Origin: Branchiibius sp. NY16-3462-2 | GTDB lineage: Bacteria > Actinomycetota > Actinomycetes > Actinomycetales > Dermatophilaceae | DNA: 6,602 bases | NCBI RefSeq assembly: GCF_001594145.1 | Contig: NZ_LVCF01000014.1 | Span: forward strand, 1 to 6,602 | Direction of reading: 5' to 3' | Part shown: positions 1 through 6,542 of the stretch, in pieces | How the letters are laid out: the number at the start of each line of letters is the position of its first letter | Position numbering within the stretch: the stretch's first letter is position 1 | Program-made: the position numbers and the translations under genes | The notes under the pieces: model-generated | Database searches by the model: none | Told to the model about the DNA's origin: nothing | What the model saw: the letters and a program-made list of their open reading frames with translations, nothing else

Positions 1-1
1 A

Positions 2-91
2 CAGGCACGATGGACCATGCGATGGAAGCCAGCACTGAACGTGTTCGCGACCGTCTTCGAAGGCCGCTGGCCCACCGCAGAGCAGTACTAA
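2..91 (+). CDS. IS256-family (Mutator-type) transposase, C-terminal end only
   Basis: This is the last 29 codons and TAA stop of a gene that begins before the window. The reading frame gives a tail beginning QARWTMRWKPALNVF and ending in RWPTAEQY. The pattern RW-x-MRWKPALN-x-F is, from memory of the family, typical of the extreme C-terminus of IS256/Mutator-type DDE transposases in actinobacteria. The catalytic DDE residues lie outside the window, so I cannot say whether the element is intact. The gene points toward the TIR-NACHT operon and ends about 510 bp before it. A candidate element end and a hairpin follow the stop. Family assignment rests on a short tail and was not checked by a search. 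Confidence 0.72.
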   Translation, partial: QARWTMRWKPALNVFATVFEGRWPTAEQY

Positions 92-102
92 CCATGAGGG
101 CC

Positions 103-127
103 GAAACACCGAATTTCGGATAGTCCC
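103..127. repeat. Candidate right terminal inverted repeat of the IS256-type element
   Basis: Shortly after the transposase stop there is a segment containing the short palindrome CCGAATTTCGG (109-119), followed by ATAGTCCC. Its reverse complement starts GGGACTATCCGAAATTCGG, which has the look of an outer IS256-family end. The matching left end is outside the window, so neither the boundary nor a target duplication can be confirmed. The exact outer base is a guess. Confidence 0.3.
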
Positions 128-142
128 GGCCATTTGGCCGGG
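125..142 (+). terminator. GC-rich hairpin after the transposase, possible terminator
   Basis: CCCGGCC (125-131) pairs perfectly with GGCCGGG (136-142) across an ATTT loop. It lies 33 bp after the transposase stop. Only a short T run (CGCTTTGT) follows, so it is at best a weak intrinsic terminator of the kind often seen in actinobacteria. It could separate transcription of the IS from the downstream operon. It partly overlaps the candidate IS end, so it might instead belong to the insertion junction. Confidence 0.35.
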
Positions 143-590
143 CGCTTTGTCGTTGCTTCGCCAGTAGGTGCGGACGGGGTTGATCGTGTTGGTGGCCAAT
201 ACCTGACCGACACGTTGGTGGATGACGGTGACGATGGTCCGAGTGATGATGCCGACTGGGTTGCCTTTGTGTCGGTGTTGACGCCGAGGTGGTGCATCTT
301 GCTGGCGCGCCCTGCCAAGCCTTTACCGTTACTGCCGGAGCGGGAACACGCATTTATCGCACCGCCAGCAGCGCAGCCCACCAATCCATCGCTGGTATCA
401 GGCGACCGTCAGCACAATGGTCCTGGCCGCATCTGGCGAGGCCAATCGATGTCGATCCAAGCAGGTAGCGGGGTACGCAGATCGCTAAAGGAAGTTCGAC
501 TCCAGGGAGATCAGCACCTTGACGGGGACGGTCCGAGATGCCACGCTAGACCGGGAACCGTTCCGGAATGATCAGGAATCGCGTGCAGGT
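143..590. other. About 450 bp with no supportable gene, between IS end and TIR gene
   Basis: Open frames exist on both strands here, the longest being 145 codons on the plus strand from a TTG at 134 that lies inside the hairpin loop. None has a ribosome binding site or a protein sequence I recognise. They look like by-products of GC-rich DNA or remnants of an interrupted gene. A TTGACG at 519-524 could serve as a -35 box for the operon, but the best nearby -10-like sequences (CTAGAC at 546-551, CACGCT at 542-547) are poor, so I do not call a promoter. The promoter of the downstream operon most likely lies somewhere in this interval. Confidence 0.5.
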
Positions 591-595
591 AGGAG
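591..595 (+). promoter_or_regulatory. Ribosome binding site AGGAG for the TIR gene
   Basis: AGGAG lies 6 bases before the GTG at 602. This spacing selects the GTG as the start. It is the best Shine-Dalgarno match near either central gene. Confidence 0.75.
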
Positions 596-601
596 CTAGT
601 C

Positions 602-1099
602 GTGACCGACGCATCACAACCTGTCAAGATCTTCCTGTCCTGGTGCTCCCGCGATCGGCGTGCCAAGGAATCATTTGTGGACGAGCGACTGCTGCCTCAG
701 TTGTCAATCATCGGCAGCTACTCAATCGAGTGGTGGGAGTTCTCGCTGCTCACCGCTGGCGACACCGTTGATCCGACCATTCAGCGTCGAGTGTCAGAAG
801 CGGATCTTGGGCTACTTCTTCTCTCCCCTGGCTATTTCTCCTCCAGTTACATCATGACCAAGGAGCTGCCGCAGCTGATTGAGCGAAACCTGTTTGTCCC
901 TGTCGCTCTTCGGCCGTTTCCGCATCTGGATGGCGGACGTACCCTTGGTGGCCTGGAAAAGGCGTGGGTAATCTACGGCCCCAATCAGCGCTGTTATAAC
1001 GAACTTAGTGGTCAGGCGGCCAAAGATCGTTTCGCCCTCACCGTTAGCAACGAGGTCTTACGCCGCCTCAACGGTGATGGCGGATGGCGGTCGTTGTGA
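602..1099 (+). CDS. Stand-alone TIR-domain protein, probable NADase effector
   Basis: This is a 165-residue protein starting at GTG. The TIR fold is visible from about residue 8. The first strand reads KIFLSWCSRDR (9-19), a TIR box-1 type motif. The central helix and strand read RRVSEADLGLLLLSPGYFS (62-80), and the sequence then runs through SSYIMTKEL (81-89) to a later strand FVPVALRPF (98-106). Glu88 in the TKEL segment sits where the catalytic glutamate of NAD+-cleaving TIR domains is expected. No membrane segment or signal peptide is seen, so the protein is probably cytosolic. It consists of little more than the TIR domain, plus about 50 C-terminal residues of unclear role. The stop overlaps the start of the NACHT-WD40 gene by 16 bp, which implies co-translation and joint function. 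By family knowledge, such TIR domains deplete NAD+ or make signalling nucleotides when clustered by a sensor. Enzyme activity here is inferred from the fold and Glu88. Confidence 0.85.
   Translation: MTDASQPVKIFLSWCSRDRRAKESFVDERLLPQLSIIGSYSIEWWEFSLLTAGDTVDPTIQRRVSEADLGLLLLSPGYFSSSYIMTKELPQLIERNLFVPVALRPFPHLDGGRTLGGLEKAWVIYGPNQRCYNELSGQAAKDRFALTVSNEVLRRLNGDGGWRSL
1073..1078 (+). promoter_or_regulatory. Weak ribosome binding site GGTGAT inside the TIR gene
   Basis: GGTGAT matches part of the extended anti-Shine-Dalgarno complement and lies 5 bases before ATG 1084. A second in-frame start, GTG at 1096, would give a GTGA overlap with the upstream stop, a classic translational-coupling arrangement. 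Either start leaves the domains unchanged; the proteins differ by four residues. Confidence 0.4.
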
Positions 1100-4000
1100 G
1101 CCTTGACCGTGATGAAGTGGGCCAGGTCGTGCACCGTTACGCCGGTGCGCTGTCCGTGTTGGTAGCAAGCAGGCTCACGCTGATCGCTGGGGCTTTAGAC
1201 AACGACGGTTTGATCCGCGTCGATCATCTGCTAATGACCATCGGCACGGCTGGCGCATCAATGAAGCAGGATGCCTTCCGAAAGTTTCGCAACAACCTGA
1301 ACGGCCAATTGGCCGAGGCCGGGTCGGACCTTCGCCTAGTCGTAGACGATCGGAAGGCGCAGCCCAGTGAGCGGTTTGCGTGGTTCGAGGGGACAAGCGC
1401 AATCGACGATGAGGTCTCCGAATACTCCGCCCGAGTGGCACAAACTGCCGAAAGCGTGGTCGAGACCCGGGCCACTGTCCTGACACGCCATCGGAGAGTG
1501 CGCGTTTACCTAGCCTGGGCGGCCTCCGACGCCTCTACTCGGCAGCAGTACGACCCGTTCGTTAAGAGACTGAAGGACCACCTAGCGACAAGCAAACGCG
1601 CTGTGTTCGAGGTCGTCACCCGTTTCGACATGCCCGCAGGCGTCGATCAGTCCGAGTGGCGCATGACGAAGGGTGCAGAAGCGGACGTCGCTGTGGCCCT
1701 CGCGTCCCCAGCTTTCCTGGCCTCCGACGAGGCTGGGCCTGATCGCGCGGCGGTACGCAAAGCCAAGGAGCGCGTGGTTGCAGCGTGGAGCCCGGTGGTA
1801 GATCCGTCTGCCTACGAAGAACTAAACGTCCATAGGACCACCGTGCTATGGAGGCACAACCCGTACACAACGCTCGGCCAGACAGCGAAACAAACACGCC
1901 TGCTCGAGCTAGTCGACGCAATCAGCGCAGCAACAAATCCCACAAATATACGGCGACCATCGGTGGATTCTGGCAGGCAGATCGCACAACTCAGCCAGCA
2001 AACACTAGGAGGGCGTGCGGATCAGGACCCAAAAATCGCAGAGGCCGCCGCCGCTCGCCCGTTCAAGCTTCGACAGGCTAGGGAGGACGAGGAGCGTTTC
2101 TCGATGGACGCCGGCGATGTGCCAGCCCTAGAGCACCTTCTGGAATGGGCGATTGACTCGGCCTCGACGCAGCATGCTGTTTTGCTTGGCGACCTCGGCA
2201 TGGGTAAGACCACGACGGTGCGTGCCCTTACGCGTCGGCTGTTGGGCGCTGGGGAGAAAACCAAATCGGGAGTATTACCACTCCTGCTCGATCTGCGCGA
2301 CGTCAGAGCCGAGGCTATTGCTCGCCAGCTGGAGCGTGACGAAGGAATAACTTTCGAGTGGCTCCTGACCGCCGCATTCAGCGCGTTGCCTTCGCGCGAT
2401 CGACCCGACAGCGTCGTGTCGGTGATCGACCGCATCGGTGATGGGGGATGCGTGGTAATCGTCGACGGACTGGATGAGGTTCTCGTCCATCTCAAGCCAA
2501 CGGAGCAGATCCGCTTCACTCAGCAGGTGTGGCGCGCAGTCGGAATAGACCACCCGAGTGGCGCCCAAGACGTCAACAGGCCCAGCAAAGTGCTGCTTAC
2601 CTGCCGAACGCATTACTTCCGGACCGTAGCGGACGAGGCTGCCCACTTCACTGGCCAGGACCGCGAAGGGCCACGGTCTCGAGACTACGTCGCACTTCTC
2701 CTTTTGCCGTTCTCGCGCCATCAGATTCATCGCTATCTGGTCAACAACGCTGACCTCAGTGACGAGCGGGCGACACGACTCATCGACGCTGTGGGCGGAA
2801 GCGAGGACCTGCTGAGTCGCCCAGTCAATCTTGCCATGATCCGTGATTACATCGAGGACCTCGAGCGAATGGTGCGCACGGACGGTGTGCTTCGGGAGGT
2901 CGACCTCTACGCAAACCTTGTCCGTCGCTGGTTGGATCGAGACGATGGCAAACACCGGATCCTGGCGCAGCACAAGCCGCGAATTGCCCGTGCTCTGGCA
3001 GCTGCGATGTGGCGCAGCAAGCGAACCTCGTGGTCCGCAGACGAGGTAGAGCAGTGGCTCGTAGATTACCGTGCTTCTCATCCGGGTCTGATGCGCCATT
3101 ACCCGACCCCGCCGCCGACGCCGGCGGAGTGGGCGAGCGACCTGCGTACCGCGACATTCTTGTCGCGACGCCGCGATGACCAGTTTGAGTTTGCCCATCG
3201 CTCGTTTTTCGAATTCTTTCTCGCCGAGTATTTTGTCGACGCGCTCGACAAAGATGCAGTGGACGGCTGGGACGGACCGCTCCCCAGCCCCGAAACCTTT
3301 GACTTCGTCGGTCAGCTGATCGCGGGTAATGACACAGAAGAACGACTGGCAGCGATTCGCCGGATCCTCACCAGCGGCCGGATCGGTGCCGCCACAACGG
3401 CAACAGGCTATGTGTGCCGCGCGCACCTCACTAACAACGCACCAGTGTGCTCGCTAGCCGGGGTCGCCCTTGCTGGCGCAGACCTCCGGCGGTGGCGTTT
3501 CGCCGGAGGGACGACAAGATTGAATTTGCGCGGAGCACAGCTTCGAGGAGCCTCGCTCCGCGGCGCAACCTTCCAAAATGCCGACATGAGCGATGCCGAC
3601 CTCGCCGAGGCTGACCTTGGCCAGGCCAGATTTATTGACGCCCGGCTCGATCGTGTCAAGCTCGATCGGAGCAATCTCGTCGGCACGATCTTCCGGTGGG
3701 TTCGCGGCTCATGCACTACCGAGGATGCGCTGGTTTATAGGACACAGGCTCACTTCAGTCCAGGCTTGGACCATTTACCCGGCGAATGGCTGCGGGCGCC
3801 GGATACTCAGGCGCCGATCCCCGCCGGTGAAACCCTGCAGGCCCTTACCGGCCACTCCGGCGAGGTGCAAGCTGTGGCCTACCACCCAGATGGCTACCAC
3901 CTCGCCACCGCGGCGACCGACGGCACCGTGCGGATCTGGGAAGCCACCACCGGGGAGACCCTTCAAACCCTTACCGGCCACACCGACGCAGTGCAAGCGC

Positions 4001-5625
4001 TGGCCTATCACCCCGACGGCCACCAGCTCGCAACTACCAGCACCGACGGCACTGCAAGGATCTGGAATCCCACGACCGGCGAAAACCTGCACACCCTGCC
4101 CGGCCACACCAACTGGGTACAAGCGGTGGCCTATCACCCCGGCGGACACCAACTCGCCACCGGCTACGACGGCACCGTGCGGATCTGGGATGCCACGACC
4201 GGCGAACCACTGCACACCCTCCCCGGTTACCTCAGCTGGGTACAAGCGGTGGCCTACCATCCCGACGGACACCAACTGGCCACCGGCTACGACGACGGCA
4301 CCGTGCGGATCTGGGATGCCACCACCGGGGAAGCTCTCACCCTCCCCGGCCACTCCGGCGCAGTGCAGGCGGTGGCCTACCACCCCAACGGACACCAACT
4401 CGCAGCCTCCAGCATCGACGGCACCGTACGGGTCTGCGATGCCACCACCGGGGAAACCCTGCACACCCTCGACGGACAGACCGGCACAGTGCAAGCGGTG
4501 GCCTACCACCCCAACGGACACCAACTCGCAACCCGCGACGGCCGCATCGTACGGATCTGGGATTCCAACACCGGGGAAACCCTGCACATCCTTCCCGGCC
4601 AAGCGATGGCCTACCGTCCCGACGGACACCAACTTGCCACCGGCTACAACCGCACCGTGATGATCTGGGATGCCACTACCTGGGAAACCCTGCACACCCT
4701 TCCCGGGCACACCAGCTGGGTGCACGCAATGGCCTACCACCCCAACGGACACCAACTTGCCACCGCGGCGACCGACGGCCTCATACGGATCTGCGAAGCC
4801 ACCACCGGGAAAGTCCTGCATACCCTCGACGGGCACACCGGCACAGTGCAGGCGGTGGCCTACCACCCCAACGGACACCAACTTGCCACCGGCTACAACC
4901 GCACCGTACGGATCTGCGATGCCAACACCGGGGCAACCCTGCATACTCTCGACGGGCACACCGGCACAGTGCAGGCGGTGGCCTACCACCCCAACGGACA
5001 CCAACTTGCTACCGGCTACGACCGCACCGTACGGATCTGCGATGCCACCACCGGGAAAGTCCTGCATACTCTCGACGGGCACACCGGCACAGTGCAGGCG
5101 GTGGCCTACCACCCCAACGGACACCAGCTGGCCACCGCGGCGACCGACGGAACCGTACGAATCTGCGATGCCACCACCGGGAAAGTCCTGCATACTCTCG
5201 ACGCTCACACCGGCACAGTGCAGGCGGTGGCCTACCACCCCAACGGACACCAGCTGGCCACCGCGGCGACCGACGGAACCGTACGAATCTGCGATGCCAC
5301 CAGCGGGGAAACCCTGCAGACCCTGCCCGGCCACTCCTGCGCGGTGCAAGCGGTGGCCTATCACCCCAGCGGACACCAACTTGCAACTTCCAGCACCGAC
5401 GGCATCGTACGTATCTGGGACGCCATCACAGGGCAACCAGCCGGGTGGCGTCTTCAACTGTTCGACGATGGGCTGGCCGTCTGGGCCGCGCAATCAGGCG
5501 CACTCGTCGGTGTTGCGGGCGATTCTTGGGGGCACCTCGGCTATAGCCTTGTAGTTGACGGACGCCTCAGCAGACTTCCGGCGGAAACACTCGGGCCGCT
5601 GCCGCAGCTAACCCAAGGCAGTTAG
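1084..5625 (+). CDS. NLR-like STAND ATPase: TIR-like, NACHT, pentapeptide repeats, WD40 sensor
   Basis: This is a 1513-residue multidomain protein. Residues 1-135 form an unassigned N-terminal region. Residues 138-282 look TIR-like: VRVYLAWAASD (139-149) matches the TIR first strand, and AEADVAVALASPAFLAS (198-214) matches the central strand, but no glutamate sits at the catalytic place. The NACHT ATPase follows, with Walker A GDLGMGKTT (369-377), Walker B VVIVDGLDE (457-465), a sensor segment LLTCRTHYF (504-512) with Arg508, and a late motif FEFAHRSFFEFFLAEYF (701-717). Pentapeptide-like repeats of the A(D/N)Lxx type span about 791-870. Thirteen WD40 blades span about 916-1450, and a tail runs from 1451 to 1513. 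By family knowledge, the repeats sense a ligand, ATP-driven oligomerisation follows, and N-terminal domains signal. The upstream TIR protein is the likely partner effector. ATG 1084 was chosen as the first ATG with a plausible ribosome binding site; GTG 1096 is an alternative. The antiphage role is inferred; the domain calls are strong. Confidence 0.9.
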   Translation: MAVVVSLDRDEVGQVVHRYAGALSVLVASRLTLIAGALDNDGLIRVDHLLMTIGTAGASMKQDAFRKFRNNLNGQLAEAGSDLRLVVDDRKAQPSERFAWFEGTSAIDDEVSEYSARVAQTAESVVETRATVLTRHRRVRVYLAWAASDASTRQQYDPFVKRLKDHLATSKRAVFEVVTRFDMPAGVDQSEWRMTKGAEADVAVALASPAFLASDEAGPDRAAVRKAKERVVAAWSPVVDPSAYEELNVHRTTVLWRHNPYTTLGQTAKQTRLLELVDAISAATNPTNIRRPSVDSGRQIAQLSQQTLGGRADQDPKIAEAAAARPFKLRQAREDEERFSMDAGDVPALEHLLEWAIDSASTQHAVLLGDLGMGKTTTVRALTRRLLGAGEKTKSGVLPLLLDLRDVRAEAIARQLERDEGITFEWLLTAAFSALPSRDRPDSVVSVIDRIGDGGCVVIVDGLDEVLVHLKPTEQIRFTQQVWRAVGIDHPSGAQDVNRPSKVLLTCRTHYFRTVADEAAHFTGQDREGPRSRDYVALLLLPFSRHQIHRYLVNNADLSDERATRLIDAVGGSEDLLSRPVNLAMIRDYIEDLERMVRTDGVLREVDLYANLVRRWLDRDDGKHRILAQHKPRIARALAAAMWRSKRTSWSADEVEQWLVDYRASHPGLMRHYPTPPPTPAEWASDLRTATFLSRRRDDQFEFAHRSFFEFFLAEYFVDALDKDAVDGWDGPLPSPETFDFVGQLIAGNDTEERLAAIRRILTSGRIGAATTATGYVCRAHLTNNAPVCSLAGVALAGADLRRWRFAGGTTRLNLRGAQLRGASLRGATFQNADMSDADLAEADLGQARFIDARLDRVKLDRSNLVGTIFRWVRGSCTTEDALVYRTQAHFSPGLDHLPGEWLRAPDTQAPIPAGETLQALTGHSGEVQAVAYHPDGYHLATAATDGTVRIWEATTGETLQTLTGHTDAVQALAYHPDGHQLATTSTDGTARIWNPTTGENLHTLPGHTNWVQAVAYHPGGHQLATGYDGTVRIWDATTGEPLHTLPGYLSWVQAVAYHPDGHQLATGYDDGTVRIWDATTGEALTLPGHSGAVQAVAYHPNGHQLAASSIDGTVRVCDATTGETLHTLDGQTGTVQAVAYHPNGHQLATRDGRIVRIWDSNTGETLHILPGQAMAYRPDGHQLATGYNRTVMIWDATTWETLHTLPGHTSWVHAMAYHPNGHQLATAATDGLIRICEATTGKVLHTLDGHTGTVQAVAYHPNGHQLATGYNRTVRICDANTGATLHTLDGHTGTVQAVAYHPNGHQLATGYDRTVRICDATTGKVLHTLDGHTGTVQAVAYHPNGHQLATAATDGTVRICDATTGKVLHTLDAHTGTVQAVAYHPNGHQLATAATDGTVRICDATSGETLQTLPGHSCAVQAVAYHPSGHQLATSSTDGIVRIWDAITGQPAGWRLQLFDDGLAVWAAQSGALVGVAGDSWGHLGYSLVVDGRLSRLPAETLGPLPQLTQGS
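3454..3693 (+). other. Pentapeptide-repeat segment of the NACHT-WD40 protein
   Basis: Residues 791-870 show tandem five-residue units such as RGAQL, RGASL, RGATF, QNADM, SDADL, AEADL and GQARF, with Leu or Phe at the centre of each coil and small residues two positions before. This should fold as a short right-handed beta-helix of about four coils. It lies directly between the end of the NACHT module and the first WD40 blade, so it probably acts as a rigid spacer or a second binding surface. A linker of about 45 residues (871-915) separates it from the propeller. Confidence 0.8.
3829..5433 (+). repeat. Thirteen tandem WD40-encoding DNA repeats of 123 or 126 bp
   Basis: The DNA is a tandem array. 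The VQAVAY (or equivalent) start of successive blades falls at 3865, 3991, 4117, 4240, 4363, 4489, 4603 (shortened), 4720, 4846, 4969, 5092, 5218 and 5344. Unit length is 126 or 123 bp, that is 42 or 41 residues, except one with a 15-bp deletion. The framework AYHPNGHQLAT and DATTGETLHTL is almost invariant. Differences gather after HQLA and in the four residues before VQ. A fourteenth, degenerate blade may be present in the tail, where DDGLAVWAAQSGALVG (residues 1461-1476) resembles the DGTVRIWDATTG half of a blade. Fourteen blades would fit two seven-bladed propellers. Confidence 0.93.
5035..5302 (+). repeat. Recent 126-bp tandem duplication within the WD40 array
   Basis: The sequence at 5035-5176 matches the sequence 126 bp later, at 5161-5302, with only two differences over 142 bases by eye (5078/5204 and 5079/5205). 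The identity covers synonymous positions and includes a run of 97 identical bases (5080-5176). Such identity is best explained by a recent unequal exchange or replication slippage, or by gene conversion between adjacent blades. Confidence 0.85.
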
Positions 5626-6475
5626 GCCAATGCCGCATGGCGGGGCCACCTCTGGTGCAGGCGGCGAGTTCCCGTCGACAACATCAGCCGGGCCAGCTCA
5701 TGTTGCCGTTCGTGCCAAGGCGGTCAAGCAAACCAAATGTAAGCCGTTGGCGGTTGGGGCGCCGGGGAACGCTTTGGGGCGAGCGGGCCCATGCGGAGCA
5801 GCGTAGGTCGTTGCATGTCGGCTCTGTCGCGAGCCACTCGCCGCGGTGCAGTGGTACACATTTTAGGATTCTGTTGCGAGGAACCTTCGAGGCGCCAGAC
5901 GAGCCTACAGAGCGGCGACAGCGTCGCGGATTCCTTTCAGAAATTCAAGAGCATCCCGCCCTGGTGTTTGGTGAAGTTTGTGCTCCAGTACTGCTGACAC
6001 CCAAGAGGGGCCATGTCCAGGACATCGTTGAGGCGAAGCGCTCTTGGCTGCTAACTTCACCCCAACCCGGAACTTGGTATCGACTGATTCCGTCGCGGTT
6101 AATCTGAGGAAGGTTATGGGGGACCCACTCGTAAATATCAAAATTGGCATTCTTCTCTATTTTGATCGGTACAATTGCACGGCCAGTATATTCGCGTCTG
6201 CGCGCCCCACGCAGCGAGATCTTGAAGTACATGGCTTTTTTCGGCGTTATTTGGCCCCACTAACAGCATCATGCCTCGGAAGGAATTTTAAATCTACTAT
6301 GATTACTAAACCGACTACTCATGATCCGGACTTGCGCGTTCTGAAACTTGTTCATTGTACCCCTTAGCGAAAGTTCCCGTGGCGTATTTATCGGTGAGCC
6401 GTACATCGCCTCATGGTTAGCGTTTATTTTGGCGGAGCCCGATCGTAGCCCGGTCAACATCTGCGATGGGCAACT
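5626..6475. other. About 850 bp without a convincing intact gene
   Basis: This interval separates the NACHT-WD40 gene from the IS3-type element. The first part is GC-rich; from about 6100 it turns AT-rich, unlike the operon. A 156-codon plus-strand frame from ATG 5637 has no ribosome binding site and an arginine/serine/proline-rich product typical of a chance frame. Right after the NACHT-WD40 stop only short, interrupted pairing is visible (GGCC, GCC against GGC, GGCC at 5625-5646), which is not a convincing terminator. The base-composition change suggests patched-together DNA from repeated insertions. Confidence 0.5.
5905..6232 (-). pseudogene. Possible frameshifted small hypothetical gene, minus strand
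   Basis: On the minus strand an ATG at 6232 opens a frame beginning MYFKISLRGARRREYTG and continuing through a protein-like stretch containing NANFDIYEWVPHNLPQI. This frame runs to a stop at 5945. A second minus-strand frame overlapping it ends at 5905 with the helical-looking tail GRDALEFLKGIRDAVAAL. One frameshift at about 6000-6060 would join the two into a protein of about 108 residues. There is no clear ribosome binding site before 6232, and I recognise no family. It could equally be chance coding in AT-richer DNA, so treat it as a lead only. Confidence 0.2.
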
Positions 6476-6500
6476 TGACCTGTACCCACTTTCCCGGACA
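6476..6500 (+). repeat. Likely left terminal repeat of an IS3-family element
   Basis: TGACCTGTACCCACTTTCC starts at 6476, 67 bp before the OrfA start. IS3-family ends commonly begin with TG and carry a TGxxCTGxACCC-like pattern, which this fits. The right end is outside the window, so the boundary is inferred from one end only, and no target duplication can be checked. Confidence 0.5.
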
Positions 6501-6525
6501 TCTGATCTGAGGCGATGATCGTCTC

Positions 6526-6535
6526 GGGAGAGGAG
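6526..6535 (+). promoter_or_regulatory. Ribosome binding site GGGAGAGGAG for IS3-type OrfA
   Basis: This purine-rich sequence lies 7 bases before ATG 6543 (4 before the in-frame GTG 6540). The spacing favours the ATG. Confidence 0.65.
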
Positions 6536-6542
6536 TCTTGTG

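Noticed and set aside
519..551. TTGACG with weak -10-like sequences as a promoter of the TIR operon
   Set aside because: The -35 match is good, but no -10 sequence at proper spacing fits the consensus, so it cannot be called from the sequence.
134..571. Plus-strand frame of 145 codons and opposite minus-strand frame (88-384)
   Set aside because: The plus frame starts with TTG inside a hairpin loop without a ribosome binding site, and neither product is recognisable. The minus frame also runs into the transposase end.
2275..3426. Minus-strand frame of 383 codons opposite the NACHT region
   Set aside because: It overlaps the coding strand with clear NACHT motifs, has no recognisable domain, and is typical of antisense frames in GC-rich genes.
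3829..5433. Direct repeat array as a possible CRISPR or integron-like array
   Set aside because: The repeats are 123-126 bp, contiguous without spacers, in frame, and encode WD40 blades.
3775..5493. Very long antisense open frame of 572 codons over the WD40 array
   Set aside because: It is a mirror of the repeat array: a repeat unit that lacks stops in one antisense frame stays open in every copy. It has no ribosome binding site of its own and its product is only the repeated shadow of the blades.
3593..5554. Plus-strand proline- and threonine-rich frames (3593-4660 and 4670-5554)
   Set aside because: These are out-of-frame readings of the same WD40 DNA repeats. Their apparent protein repeats follow from the DNA periodicity.
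5625..5646. Possible terminator after the NACHT-WD40 gene
   Set aside because: Pairing is limited to short GC blocks interrupted by loops, with no T run after it.
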